DNA of 64,000 nucleotides from Paraburkholderia caffeinitolerans. Lineage in GTDB: Bacteria; Pseudomonadota; Gammaproteobacteria; Burkholderiales; Burkholderiaceae. The stretch's first letter is position 1, and each line of letters starts with the position of its first letter. Location of the stretch: the NCBI RefSeq assembly GCF_902859945.1, contig NZ_CADIKL010000006.1:62001-126000 (forward strand), read 5' to 3'. The notes beneath the pieces are model-generated. The model was given only the letters and a program-made list of their open reading frames with translations, made no database searches and had not been told where the DNA came from. This document shows positions 18,756-28,075 of this stretch, piece after piece. The position numbers and the translations under genes are program-made.

Positions 18756-19625
18756 TCAGGGGTTCGGGCCCGTCGCCACGGGCCGTGACGGGTCCGAGCA
18801 CCACTCGCTCCACGACCCCGCATAAAGCGCCGCGCCATGCATGCCGGCGATCTCCATCGCCAGCGCGTTATGGCAGGCGGTCACGCCCGAGCCGCATTGC
18901 AGCACCACGTGTTCGGGCGTCTTGCCCGGCAGTAGCGCGCCGAATTCGTCGCGCAGCGTGTGGGCGGACTTGAAGCGGCCGTCGTCAGTGAGGTTGTCCT
19001 TGAAGAAGCGGTTGAGCGCGCCGGGGATATGACCGCCCACCGGATCGATCGTCTCGTTCTCGCCGCGATAGCGGTCGGCGGCGCGCGCGTCGACGACGGT
19101 GAGTTCATGAGTGGTGAGATTGCGCTCGATGGCCTGCGCATCCACGGTCACCTGCAGCGGAGCGCCTGCCTTGAATGTGCCTTGCGTCGCGGCGGGGACG
19201 TCCTTCGAGAGCGGGAAGCCGGCAGCCTCCCAAGCCTGCAGGCCGCCGTCGAGCACGGCGACCGAGTCGTGGCCGAGCCAGCGCAGCAGCCACCAGAGAC
19301 GTGCGGCATACATGCCGCCCTGTGCGTCATAGGCGACCACCTGTTGTCCCGCGTTAAGCCCCCAGCTCATGAGCGTGGCGACGAGCGAGGCGCGGTCGGG
19401 CAGCGGGTGGCGGCCGTTCTTGCCGGTCGTCGGACCCGAGAGGTCGCGCTCGAGGTGGAGATAGCGCGCGCCCGGCAGATGGCCGGCCGCGTAGGCGGTT
19501 TCGCCAGCGGCGGGATTCGCGAGGTCGAAGCGGCAGTCGAAGACGAGCACGCTGCCCGGCGCGGCGGTGAGGCGCTCGTGCAGGTTGCCGGCCGAGATCA
19601 GTGTGGTGTAGTGCGTGTGGGGCAT
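18756..19625 (-). CDS. sseA: 3-mercaptopyruvate sulfurtransferase (two-rhodanese-domain)
   Basis: The 289-residue protein has two rhodanese domains. The inactive N-terminal one contains VFDCRFDLANP and AYAAGHLPGARYLHLE. The catalytic one has the active loop CGSGVTAC, the mercaptopyruvate type rather than the thiosulfate CRxGxR type. It transfers sulfur from 3-mercaptopyruvate to a thiol acceptor. The start at 19625 has AAGGAG seven bases upstream on the coding strand. It is convergent with the dienelactone hydrolase gene. Confidence 0.9.
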   Translation of the reverse strand: MPHTHYTTLISAGNLHERLTAAPGSVLVFDCRFDLANPAAGETAYAAGHLPGARYLHLERDLSGPTTGKNGRHPLPDRASLVATLMSWGLNAGQQVVAYDAQGGMYAARLWWLLRWLGHDSVAVLDGGLQAWEAAGFPLSKDVPAATQGTFKAGAPLQVTVDAQAIERNLTTHELTVVDARAADRYRGENETIDPVGGHIPGALNRFFKDNLTDDGRFKSAHTLRDEFGALLPGKTPEHVVLQCGSGVTACHNALAMEIAGMHGAALYAGSWSEWCSDPSRPVATGPNP

Positions 19626-19714
19626 GACGGCTCCTTGAATCGTGCGTGGCCGGTGGCGCGCGAGTGCATCTGCACAGGCGCGCGAAAAGTGCTGGCCCGA
19701 TGCCGTCAGTCTAA

Positions 19715-19742
19715 ACAAAAAGACGGGCCTAAGCCCGTCTTT
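19715..19742 (-). terminator. Intrinsic terminator of the Rieske oxygenase gene
   Basis: On the minus strand an AAGACGGGC stem pairs with GCCCGTCTT around a 4-base loop and is followed by a T-run (the plus-strand A-run at 19716-19720). It is placed 46 bases after the oxygenase stop codon. Confidence 0.85.
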
Positions 19743-19787
19743 CCGTGAAGCGTCGAATGCGCATTGTTTGGCCTGCGAAGGCCGCGC

Positions 19788-20894
19788 TCAGATCGTGCCG
19801 AGCTCGCGGCGCAGGAACTCGTGGAAGTGCTGCATGCCGTCTTCCATCGGGCTCTGGTACGGGCCGACTTCGGAGACGCCGCGCTCGAACAGCGCGCGGC
19901 GGCCGGCGTCCATGCGCTCGGCGATCTCGTCGTCTTCAACGGCCGTTTCCATATAGGCGGCGCGCTCGGCCTCGACGAACTCGCGCTCGAACAGCACGAT
20001 TTCCTCGGGGTAATAGAACTCGACGATGTTGGTGGTCTTCTGCGTGCCCTGCGGAATGAGCCAGGAGCAGACGAGCACGTGCGGATACCACTCGATCATC
20101 AGACCGGGGTAGTACACCATCCAGATTGCGCCGAACTCGGGCGGCACGCCATTGCGGAAGCGCAGGACCTCGTCGTGCCACTTGCGATACGTAGGGCTGC
20201 CCGGCTTGCCGAGATGGTTGTGCACGCCCACCGTCTGGACGCTATACCATTCGCCGAATTCCCACTGCAGGTCGTCGCACGACACGAAGTTGCCGAGGCC
20301 CGGGTGGAACGGCACGACGTGGTAGTCCTCCAGATAGACCTCGATGAAGGTCTTCCAGTTGTAGTTGCACTCGTGGACCTCGACGTGATCGAACATGTAG
20401 TCCGTAAAGTCGAGATGCTTTGCCGGCCCAAGGCGTGCAAGGTCGCGCGCGACGTCGCGCCCGGCCGACTCGAACAGCAGGCCGTTCCACTTTTGTAGCG
20501 GTGTGCTGCTCAGGTTCAGGCAGGGCTTGTCGGCGAAATGCGGTGCGCCGAGCAGCTCGCCCTTGAGGTCGTAGGTCCAGCGATGCAGCGGACATACAAT
20601 GTTGTCGGCCGTGCCGCGACCGTTTAGCATGATGGCCTGACGGTGGCGGCAGACGTTCGAGAGCAGCTCGATCTCGTTGCTTTGGTTGCGAACGAGCACG
20701 CGACCCTCTTTCTCGCTGGGCAGCGCAAAATAATTCCCCGCCTCGGGCACCATCAATTCGTGGCCGACGTAGCGAGGACCTTTCTGGAAAAGCGTGTCGA
20801 TTTCGCGCTTGAGAAGCGCTTCGTCAAAGTAAGCCGTGACTGGCAACTGACTGTGAACGGACTTCAGCTGCAAAGCATTGCTCAGATTGGACAT
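19788..20894 (-). CDS. Rieske-type aromatic-ring-hydroxylating dioxygenase alpha subunit
   Basis: The 368-residue protein has a Rieske [2Fe-2S] domain with CRHRQAIML and CPLHRWTYDLKG, the C-x-H and C-x2-H ligands. It also has a catalytic domain with the mononuclear-iron region EVYLEDYHVVPFHPGLG. Such proteins hydroxylate or demethylate aromatic and related substrates using electrons from a reductase. No reductase or small subunit is adjacent, so the partner and substrate are unknown. The start MSNLSNALQ at 20894 replaces a 15-residue longer frame with no family support. Confidence 0.88.
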   Translation of the reverse strand: MSNLSNALQLKSVHSQLPVTAYFDEALLKREIDTLFQKGPRYVGHELMVPEAGNYFALPSEKEGRVLVRNQSNEIELLSNVCRHRQAIMLNGRGTADNIVCPLHRWTYDLKGELLGAPHFADKPCLNLSSTPLQKWNGLLFESAGRDVARDLARLGPAKHLDFTDYMFDHVEVHECNYNWKTFIEVYLEDYHVVPFHPGLGNFVSCDDLQWEFGEWYSVQTVGVHNHLGKPGSPTYRKWHDEVLRFRNGVPPEFGAIWMVYYPGLMIEWYPHVLVCSWLIPQGTQKTTNIVEFYYPEEIVLFEREFVEAERAAYMETAVEDDEIAERMDAGRRALFERGVSEVGPYQSPMEDGMQHFHEFLRRELGTI

Positions 20895-21202
20895 TCCCAC
20901 TCCCGATGAAGACGTGAAAGCAGTGAACAACCCAACCATCGAAGATTCGATTTAGGGAGCCGGGCATTATATCCTGGTCGGTCCCAGTGGGCTAGCTAAG
21001 TTGCTGATTTTTGCAGGAATTGCGCCGGGAAGGCGGTCGGAATACGGTATAAATCGCGACAATGAAGCGCAGAATACGACCTTCTGGTCCCGATTCAGGC
21101 AAACCCATTCGTGTCGCCGGGAGGGGACACGAACCGGCGAGCGGGGCGGCGAGGGGGCTTTTGCCGTAGAATGTCCGCCTTGTTTCATTTTGGCGACCAT
21201 CC
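20895..21202. other. Divergent intergenic region between the Rieske gene and xseB
   Basis: The 308 bases separate divergent genes and should hold promoters for both. I see no strong consensus pair, hairpin or family-like frame. Purine-rich GGCGAGGG at 21147-21154 is not a ribosome binding site for xseB. Confidence 0.4.
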
Positions 21203-21541
21203 ATGGCGAAATCCGCATCGAAAGACCGCGCCGGAACAGACTCAAGCGCGGCCAAAAGCACGGAGCCAGGCGCGGACGAGACGGCCCAGGCCGATCTGCC
21301 GCAGAGCTACGAGGCGGGCCTCGCCGAGCTCGACGAACTGGTGGCGCGCATGGAAGGCGGCAGCTTGAGCCTCGAGGAATCGCTGGCCGACTACCGCCGC
21401 GGTGCCGTGCTGGTCAAGTTCTGCCAGCAGCAGCTCGAAAAGGTTGAACAACAGGTGCGCGTGCTCGACGGCGAAACGCTGCGACCCGTGCCCCTCAATA
21501 CGACAGGCAGTTCCGCCGCTGGCGGAGACGACGATCTATGA
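21203..21541 (+). CDS. xseB: Exodeoxyribonuclease VII small subunit
   Basis: The 112-residue protein has the XseB helical core YEAGLAELDELVARMEGGSL followed by LSLEESLADYRRG. It also has a non-conserved, acidic 30-residue N-terminal tail. The small subunit assembles with XseA to degrade single-stranded DNA. Its stop overlaps the ispA start by four bases, the common xseB-ispA-dxs arrangement of proteobacteria. xseA is not in the window. Confidence 0.92.
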   Translation: MAKSASKDRAGTDSSAAKSTEPGADETAQADLPQSYEAGLAELDELVARMEGGSLSLEESLADYRRGAVLVKFCQQQLEKVEQQVRVLDGETLRPVPLNTTGSSAAGGDDDL

Positions 21542-22419
21542 CATTTGACCAATGGACCCGGCAGGTGCTCGACCGGGTCGAAAGCGCGCTCGATCACTAT
21601 TTACCGGCTGCCGATGTGCAGCCCGCCCCGCTGCATGACGCCATGCGTTATGCCGTGCTCGGTGGCGGCAAGCGTGTACGCCCGCTGCTGTGCCATGCCG
21701 CGGGCGAACTGACGAACGCGGCGCCCGAGGCGCTCGACGCGGCGGCCTGCGCGCTGGAGATGATCCACGTGTATTCGCTCGTGCACGACGACATGCCCTG
21801 CATGGACGACGACGACATGCGTCGCGGCAAGCCCACCGTACACGTCAAGTATGACGAACCGACGGCGCTGCTGGTCGGCGACGCACTGCAGTCGCAAGCT
21901 TTCGTGACGCTGACGTCGCACATTCTCGACGCACAGCATCAGGCATCGCTCGTGCGCGAACTCGCGCTCGCGAGCGGCTCGATCGGCATGGCCGGCGGCC
22001 AGGCGATCGATCTGGCGAGCGTGGGCCACGCGCTCACGCGCGAGCAGCTCGAAACGATGCATCGCCTGAAGACCGGAGCGTTGCTGCGCGCCGCGGTGCG
22101 CATGGGCGCGCTGGCCGGTGAAACGCCGTCGGCCGACACGCTCGCCTCGCTCGACAAGTACGCGGCCGCTGTGGGCCTGGCATTCCAGGTCGTGGACGAC
22201 ATTCTCGACGTCACGGCCGACTCGGCCACGCTGGGCAAGACCGCCGGCAAGGATGCGAAGGACGGCAAGCCGACCTACGTGTCGATCATCGGCCTCGATG
22301 CTTCGCGTGTGCTCGCGCAGCAGTTGCGCGCCGATGCCCACGCGGCGCTTGAACCGTTCGGCGCGCGCGCGCAGCGCCTCGCCGAACTCGCTGATCTGGT
22401 TGTGAACCGGGTGAGCTGA
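21538..22419 (+). CDS. ispA: Farnesyl diphosphate synthase
   Basis: The 293-residue prenyl transferase condenses dimethylallyl and isopentenyl diphosphate to farnesyl diphosphate. The first Asp-rich motif, HDDMPCMDDDDMRRG, is at about residue 82. The second, VVDDILDVTAD, is at about residue 218. The KxR substrate motif GGGKRVRPLL is also present. Length equals E. coli IspA (299). It sits in a tight xseB-ispA-dxs operon with a 4-base overlap upstream. Confidence 0.95.
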   Translation: MTFDQWTRQVLDRVESALDHYLPAADVQPAPLHDAMRYAVLGGGKRVRPLLCHAAGELTNAAPEALDAAACALEMIHVYSLVHDDMPCMDDDDMRRGKPTVHVKYDEPTALLVGDALQSQAFVTLTSHILDAQHQASLVRELALASGSIGMAGGQAIDLASVGHALTREQLETMHRLKTGALLRAAVRMGALAGETPSADTLASLDKYAAAVGLAFQVVDDILDVTADSATLGKTAGKDAKDGKPTYVSIIGLDASRVLAQQLRADAHAALEPFGARAQRLAELADLVVNRVS

Positions 22420-22505
22420 TTGCGCCAACCCGCCTGCGCGCATGAACGGGAAGTCATGCGCGGACAGAAGTGCGGGAGCGCTCGATTTCCTACAATGGAA
22501 CGACG

Positions 22506-24413
22506 ATGTACGACTTGCTGAAAACCATTGACGACCCGGCGGATTTGCGCCGCCTCGATCGCCGCCAGTTGCAGCCGCTCGCCGACGAACTGCGTGCCTT
22601 CGTCCTCGACAGCGTTTCGCAAACGGGCGGCCACCTGTCGTCCAACCTCGGTACGGTCGAGTTGACGATCGCGCTGCACTACGTGTTCGACACGCCGCGC
22701 GACCGCATCGTCTGGGACGTGGGTCATCAGACCTATCCGCACAAGATCCTGACGGGCCGCCGCGACCAGATGCACTCGCTGCGTCAGCTCGGCGGCATCT
22801 CGGGCTTTCCGAAGCGCGACGAGTCCGAGTACGACACGTTCGGCACCGCCCACTCGAGCACCTCGATCTCGGCGGCGCTCGGCATGGCCATCGCGAGCAA
22901 GCTCAAGGGCGATAACGCCATGGGCATCGCCGTGATCGGTGACGGCGCAATGACCGCCGGCATGGCCTTCGAGGCGCTGAACAACGGCGGCGTCGAAGAC
23001 GACGTGCCGCTGCTCGTCATCCTTAACGACAACGACATGTCGATTTCGCCGCCCGTGGGCGCGCTCAATCGCCATCTCGCACGCCTGATGTCGGGCCGCT
23101 TCTACGCCGCCGCACGCGCGGGCGTGGAGCGCGTGCTGCGTCATGCGCCGCCGGTGCTCGACCTCGCGCGCAAGCTCGAGGAGCACGCGAAGGGCATGAT
23201 CGTGCCGGCCACGCTGTTCGAGGAATTCGGCTTCAACTACATCGGGCCGATCGACGGCCACGATCTCGACTCGCTGATCCCCACACTGCAGAACATCAAG
23301 GAACTGCGCGGCCCGCAATTCCTGCACGTGGTGACGAAGAAAGGCCAGGGCTACAAGCTCGCCGAAGCCGATCCGGTCCTGTACCACGGCCCCGGCAAGT
23401 TCAATCCCGCCGAGGGCATCAAGCCGTCGACGACGCCCGCGAAGAAGACCTACACGCAGGTGTTCGGCGAATGGCTTTGCGACGCGGCGGAACTCGACTC
23501 GCGCGTGGTGGGCATCACGCCGGCCATGCGTGAAGGCTCGGGCATGGTCGAGTTCGAGAAGCGCTTCCCGGACCGCTATTACGACGTGGGCATTGCCGAG
23601 CAGCACGCGGTGACGTTCGCGGGCGGTATCGCGGCCGAGGGCTTGAAGCCCGTGGTCGCGATCTACTCGACTTTCCTGCAGCGCGCCTACGATCAACTGA
23701 TTCACGACGTGGCGCTGCAGAACCTGCCGGTCGTGTTCGCGATCGACCGCGCGGGCCTCGTCGGCGCGGACGGCGCGACGCATGCGGGCGCGTACGATCT
23801 CGCGTTCATGCGCTGCATCCCGAACATGATGGTGATGGCGGCATCGGACGAAAACGAATGCCGCCAGATGCTCTACACGGCGCTCCAGCAGGACTGCCCG
23901 ACGGCCGTGCGCTATCCGCGCGGCGCGGGCACGGGCGTCGCGACCATCAAGCAGATGGCCGCGCTGCCGGTCGGCAAGGGCGAGATTCGCCGCGAGAGCA
24001 ACGCACCGGCTGGTCAGCGCATTGCGATCCTCGCGTTCGGCACGATGGTTGCGCCGTCGCTCAAGGCCGCCGAGGAACTGGACGCCACCGTCGCGAACAT
24101 GCGCTTCGTGAAGCCGCTCGACGCCGAGCTCGTGCGTAAGCTCGCCGAGACGCACGATTACCTCGTGACCGTCGAGGAAGGCTGCATCATGGGCGGCGCG
24201 GGCTCGGCCTGCGTGGAAGCCCTGCTTGAAAGTGGGGTTATTAAGCCCGTACTACAATTGGGTCTCCCCGACCGCTTCATCGACCATGGCGACCCGGCCA
24301 AGCTGCTGGCCAGCTGCGGCCTCGACGCGGCTGGGATCGCGAAGTCGATTCGCGAGCGTTTCCTCGACAAGGCCGCGAGCGCGTCCGGCAAGTCGGTGAT
24401 GCGCGTTGCCTGA
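22506..24413 (+). CDS. dxs: 1-deoxy-D-xylulose-5-phosphate synthase
   Basis: The 635-residue thiamine-diphosphate enzyme makes DXP from pyruvate and glyceraldehyde 3-phosphate, the entry to the MEP isoprenoid pathway that supplies ispA. Visible signatures are [15 protein letters not shown], the ThDP/Mg site [16 protein letters not shown] with the downstream LNDNDMSIS, and the pyrimidine-domain [15 protein letters not shown]. Length is normal (E. coli 620). The ATG at 22506 is 86 bases after ispA. A longer frame at 22470 lacks support. Confidence 0.96.
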   Translation: MYDLLKTIDDPADLRRLDRRQLQPLADELRAFVLDSVSQTGGHLSSNLGTVELTIALHYVFDTPRDRIVWDVGHQTYPHKILTGRRDQMHSLRQLGGISGFPKRDESEYDTFGTAHSSTSISAALGMAIASKLKGDNAMGIAVIGDGAMTAGMAFEALNNGGVEDDVPLLVILNDNDMSISPPVGALNRHLARLMSGRFYAAARAGVERVLRHAPPVLDLARKLEEHAKGMIVPATLFEEFGFNYIGPIDGHDLDSLIPTLQNIKELRGPQFLHVVTKKGQGYKLAEADPVLYHGPGKFNPAEGIKPSTTPAKKTYTQVFGEWLCDAAELDSRVVGITPAMREGSGMVEFEKRFPDRYYDVGIAEQHAVTFAGGIAAEGLKPVVAIYSTFLQRAYDQLIHDVALQNLPVVFAIDRAGLVGADGATHAGAYDLAFMRCIPNMMVMAASDENECRQMLYTALQQDCPTAVRYPRGAGTGVATIKQMAALPVGKGEIRRESNAPAGQRIAILAFGTMVAPSLKAAEELDATVANMRFVKPLDAELVRKLAETHDYLVTVEEGCIMGGAGSACVEALLESGVIKPVLQLGLPDRFIDHGDPAKLLASCGLDAAGIAKSIRERFLDKAASASGKSVMRVA

Positions 24414-24500
24414 CCCGGATTAGCGCTTCGCGGTGGCTGGCCTCGTATGCACCAGGCCGGCCAGCAAGCCGCTGCAATCCACTTCTAAATTGAACCGGCG

Positions 24501-24553
24501 GCCGGGTGTGTACCCGGCAACGCCCGCAAGCGCCGGCTCGTGCCGGCGCTTGC
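24501..24553 (+). promoter_or_regulatory. Two tandem hairpins between dxs and folE2
   Basis: The first hairpin is GCCGGGT / ACCCGGC with loop GTGT (24501-24518). The second is a 12-bp perfect stem GCAAGCGCCGGC / GCCGGCGCTTGC with loop TCGT (24526-24553). There is no T-run after the second, so they may form a dxs transcript end or a structured folE2 leader. The folE2 ATG is 46 bases downstream. Confidence 0.5.
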
Positions 24554-24598
24554 CATTTGCGCGCCGCAAGTTTGCCGGCGCGGCCTGAGGACAAGAAC

Positions 24599-25399
24599 AT
24601 GAATCAGATGAACCCGGCTTTCGTGATGCCGGACGTGCAGAGCTCCGTCGATACCCGTCAGATCCCGATCCAGCGCGTGGGCGTGAAGGGCGTGCGCCAT
24701 CCGTTGACGGTCAAGACCGGCGCGGGCGACGTCCAGCCGAGCGTCGGCACGTGGAACCTCGACGTTCATCTGCCGGCGGACCAGAAGGGCACACACATGT
24801 CGCGTTTCGTGGCGCTGCTCGAAGAAAACAAGGCGCCGCTCGAAGCGGCGACGTTCCGCGCGATGCTGGCCGCGATGCTCGAAAAGCTTGAATCGCAGGC
24901 AGGCCGCATCGAGGTTTCGTTCCCGTACTTCGTGAAGAAGGTCGCGCCGGTGTCGGGCGTGGAAAGTCTGCTGGACTACGAAGTCACGCTCACGGGTGAT
25001 GTGCGCAACGGTGAGACGCGCATTTTCCTCAAGGTGCTCGTGCCGGTGACGAGCCTGTGCCCGTGCTCGAAGAAGATCTCGCAGTACGGTGCGCACAATC
25101 AGCGCTCGCATGTGACGATCGATGCCGAGCTCGCTGGCGACCTGCCGGTGGAAGACCTCATTCGCATTGCCGAGGAGGAAGCATCGTGCGAACTCTGGGG
25201 CTTGCTCAAGCGTCCGGACGAGAAGTTCGTGACGGAGCGCGCGTACGAGAACCCGAAGTTCGTCGAGGATCTGGTGCGCGACGTGGCGGTGCGTCTGAAC
25301 GCGGACGCACGCGTGATGGCCTATACGCTCGAAGCCGAGAATTTCGAATCGATCCACAACCACAGCGCGTATGCCGTGATCGAGCACGACAAGCGTTGA
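24599..25399 (+). CDS. folE2: GTP cyclohydrolase FolE2
   Basis: The 266-residue enzyme is the zinc-independent (type IB) GTP cyclohydrolase that makes dihydroneopterin triphosphate for folate. Signatures are GVKGVRHPL near the start, [18 protein letters not shown] with the active-site Cys near residue 151, and the closing [13 protein letters not shown]. Length is typical. The start MNQMNPAF is chosen; a longer frame would read through the hairpins. In some bacteria FolE2 is induced under zinc limitation, but I see no clear Zur site here. Confidence 0.94.
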   Translation: MNQMNPAFVMPDVQSSVDTRQIPIQRVGVKGVRHPLTVKTGAGDVQPSVGTWNLDVHLPADQKGTHMSRFVALLEENKAPLEAATFRAMLAAMLEKLESQAGRIEVSFPYFVKKVAPVSGVESLLDYEVTLTGDVRNGETRIFLKVLVPVTSLCPCSKKISQYGAHNQRSHVTIDAELAGDLPVEDLIRIAEEEASCELWGLLKRPDEKFVTERAYENPKFVEDLVRDVAVRLNADARVMAYTLEAENFESIHNHSAYAVIEHDKR

Positions 25400-25419
25400 T
25401 GCGGTGATTGAGCAAGGCA

Positions 25420-25450
25420 GATAGGGGCCGCTTAAGAAGCGGCCCCTATC
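25420..25450 (+). terminator. Long stem-loop terminator after folE2
   Basis: A 14-bp perfect stem (GATAGGGGCCGCTT / AAGCGGCCCCTATC) with loop AAG lies 20 bases after the folE2 stop. The tail is only weakly T-rich (ATTTG). Confidence 0.75.
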
Positions 25451-25707
25451 ATTTGCGCTTCTGCATATGAGGTGCTGGAAAAACGGATTGGGGTATACCC
25501 GTTTTGCCTGGTTATCCTGATGTTATTTTTTTCCGCTTTCCATCAAACAGGCCGCGATATCGCCATTATTTGAGGTGTGGCAACACTGCCGTCTACCTTC
25601 GCCGTTATAACTCGATTGCAACGCAATGTCATAACGAGTCGGCGTGCGTTCCTTGCGAACGATGACCGATCCAGATCCATCCATAAAAAGATGACGAAGG
25701 AGACATA

Positions 25708-26823
25708 ATGCGCTTTTGCAGAAAAGGCATTTGCAGTGCGGCGTTAATGTTGGCAGCAGGCGGCGCGAATGCTCAATCGAGCGTTACGCTGTACGGCATC
25801 GCAGACGCGTTTGTCCAGTTCCTCAATAACGGCGGCAAGTCATCCTGGTCGCAGCGCAGTGGCGGAAGCGCGCCGTCGCGTTTTGGCTTGAAAGGCACCG
25901 AGGATCTTGGCGACGGCTTGAAGGCCGCATTCACGCTTGAAAATGGTTTCAACATCAACAATGGCACTGGCTTTGGCGATACGAGCGCCATGTTTTATCG
26001 CCAGGCGTGGGTGGGGCTTGCGCACGAGAAATACGGCACGTTCACGCTGGGCCGCCAGTATCAGCCGACTTTCTGGGTGCTCTACCCAGGCGATCCGTTT
26101 TTCGCCAATGAAGTGCTCTCGCCATTAGCCGCAGCTGGCAATGTCGTCGATCGCAATACGATAGGCATGCAGACCAGCGGCGGGCGGTCGAGCAATTCGG
26201 TTGTGTACAAGTCACCGACGCTCAAGGGGCTGCAACTGATGGCCATGTATGCGTTCCAGTCCAGCGTGACGCAGCCGGCGCCGCAAACGAACGGCAATAT
26301 CCTCGATATTGCCGCAACCTGGTCGGGCTATGGCCTATATGCGGGATTCGCGTACCAGTACCAGCATCCGGGCACGAAGACCCTGGCCAGCTTGCCGTCC
26401 GTTCTCAATACGGTGGGAACCGAGCACTTCAATAGCGCGCTCGCTTATCAGATCGGGATCGTCAATCTTCAGTTTATCTACGGATATCATCGTCCGAAGC
26501 ATGACGATTCGAGTCCGCTCGCGACGCGGCTCTCGGCCGTGCACTCCTATAACCTGATGCAAGCGGGCGCCACGATTCAGGCCACGGTCGCGGACACGAT
26601 CGAGATCGTGGCCCTGCAACGCAACGTGCGTGGCGTGCATGACAACATGTGGGCAGTGCAACTGGGCGTCGACCACAGCCTTTCGAAGCGGACGGCCGTT
26701 TATGCGCGCGCGGGCTATATGAAGAACAACGGCTCGTCCACGATGAGCTGGTCTGGTGTTCCCGTCACGGCCCAAGGCACCAGTCAAACGCTCGGGGCCA
26801 TTGGCATCACGCAGCGTTTCTGA
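25708..26823 (+). CDS. Gram-negative general porin (Burkholderia OmpC/Opc type)
   Basis: The 371-residue protein has a signal peptide (MRFCRKGICSAALMLAAGG, cleavage after GANA). It begins the mature chain with QSSVTLYGIADAFVQF, the standard start of betaproteobacterial porins. FGLKGTEDLGDGLKAAFTLE and GTFTLGRQYQPTF are conserved early strands. The chain ends in aromatic ITQRF, the C-terminal Phe recognised by the BAM complex. It should form a trimeric 16-strand outer-membrane channel. The 258-base upstream region, after the folE2 terminator, is AT-richer and has a GGGTATACCC palindrome at 25491-25500. Convergent with tsaD, 15 bases apart. Confidence 0.93.
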   Translation: MRFCRKGICSAALMLAAGGANAQSSVTLYGIADAFVQFLNNGGKSSWSQRSGGSAPSRFGLKGTEDLGDGLKAAFTLENGFNINNGTGFGDTSAMFYRQAWVGLAHEKYGTFTLGRQYQPTFWVLYPGDPFFANEVLSPLAAAGNVVDRNTIGMQTSGGRSSNSVVYKSPTLKGLQLMAMYAFQSSVTQPAPQTNGNILDIAATWSGYGLYAGFAYQYQHPGTKTLASLPSVLNTVGTEHFNSALAYQIGIVNLQFIYGYHRPKHDDSSPLATRLSAVHSYNLMQAGATIQATVADTIEIVALQRNVRGVHDNMWAVQLGVDHSLSKRTAVYARAGYMKNNGSSTMSWSGVPVTAQGTSQTLGAIGITQRF

Positions 26824-26838
26824 CGCGCAGGCGCTCCG

Positions 26839-27873
26839 CTATCGCGCGTCCTGCGCGAGCGACGCGAGATCCCAGCGCGGCTTCACCGTGAACGCATAGT
26901 CCTGGGTGGCCTGCTCGGGCCAGCGCGCGAGGCGCAGCGCACCCGCGAGCGCGATCATCGCGCCGTTGTCGGTGCACAGTGAAAGATCGGGGTAGTGGAC
27001 TTCGAAGCCGCGCTTCTGCGCCGCTGCCGAAAGCGTTTCGCGCAGCTGCTTGTTCGCGCCCACGCCGCCCGCGACCACGAGGCGCTTCATTTTCGTGCGC
27101 TTGAGCGCGGCGATCGATTTGGCGGCCAGCACCTCGACAGCGGCATCGACGAAACCGCGCGCAATGTCGGCCTTGCCTTGCTCGCAGATGTTCGTGCCGA
27201 GCTTCTTCACCTGCGTGAGCACGGCGGTCTTCAGGCCGCTGAAGCTGAAGTCGAGGTCGCCCGAATGCAGCATCGGACGCGGCAGTTCGATGGCGCCCGG
27301 CGTGCCGAACTCGGCGAGACGCGAGACTTCCGGTCCGCCCGGATAGCCGAGGCCGAGCAGTTTGGCGGTCTTGTCGAAGGCTTCGCCGGCGGCGTCGTCG
27401 AGGGTTTCGCCGAGCGTCTCGTAGACGCCCACGTCGGTTACGCGCATGAGTTGCGTGTGGCCGCCCGAGACCAGCAGCGCGACGAAAGGGAAAGGCGGCG
27501 GCGCGTCGACGAGCAGCGGCGAAAGCAGATGCCCTTCGAGATGGTGGATGCCGACGGTCGGGCGGTTCCACGCCATGGCGAGCGCGTTGGCGATGCTCGC
27601 GCCGACCAGTAGCGCGCCGGCGAGCCCTGGCCCCTGGGTGAACGCGATGGCGTCGATGTCGCTGCGCGCGGCGCCGCTTTTCGCGAGCACTTCCTCTAGC
27701 AGCGGCAGCGCGCGGCGGATATGGTCGCGCGACGCGAGTTCGGGCACGACGCCGCCGTACTCGCGGTGCATGGCGATCTGCGAGTGCAGTGCGTGGGCGA
27801 GCAGGCCGCGCTCGCTGTCGTAGAGCGCGAGGCCGGTTTCGTCGCAGGAACTTTCGATGCCGAGAACAAGCAT
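26839..27873 (-). CDS. tsaD: tRNA N6-adenosine threonylcarbamoyltransferase
   Basis: The 344-residue protein installs threonylcarbamoyl on A37 of ANN-decoding tRNAs together with TsaB and TsaE. Signatures are [19 protein letters not shown], the metal-binding HHLEGHLL (HxxxH), and [12 protein letters not shown]. Length is normal (E. coli 337). In E. coli tsaD neighbours rpsU. Here a flavoprotein and a stress protein separate it from rpsU. Confidence 0.96.
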   Translation of the reverse strand: MLVLGIESSCDETGLALYDSERGLLAHALHSQIAMHREYGGVVPELASRDHIRRALPLLEEVLAKSGAARSDIDAIAFTQGPGLAGALLVGASIANALAMAWNRPTVGIHHLEGHLLSPLLVDAPPPFPFVALLVSGGHTQLMRVTDVGVYETLGETLDDAAGEAFDKTAKLLGLGYPGGPEVSRLAEFGTPGAIELPRPMLHSGDLDFSFSGLKTAVLTQVKKLGTNICEQGKADIARGFVDAAVEVLAAKSIAALKRTKMKRLVVAGGVGANKQLRETLSAAAQKRGFEVHYPDLSLCTDNGAMIALAGALRLARWPEQATQDYAFTVKPRWDLASLAQDAR

Positions 27874-28075
27874 GGTGTGGCGGGCGGCGGCCTTGCCGGG
27901 ACAAGGCAGTCCAGGCGAAAACCGTCGCTAGATCAAAGTGATAGGCAGGCCTGAAAGTATAGCAGTGCGGGCGCAACCCGTTTGACGGCATCCGGCGCGC
28001 GGGCGCATCGCCTTGCCGCTGCTTCGCCGCCGCCGAGGCGCCATCGCGGCGTCCGGCGCGGGTAGAATGCGCGCC

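Noticed and set aside
22275..24155. 626-codon open frame antisense to dxs
   Set aside because: Fully overlaps dxs and ispA, which have clear catalytic motifs. The product has no recognisable domain.
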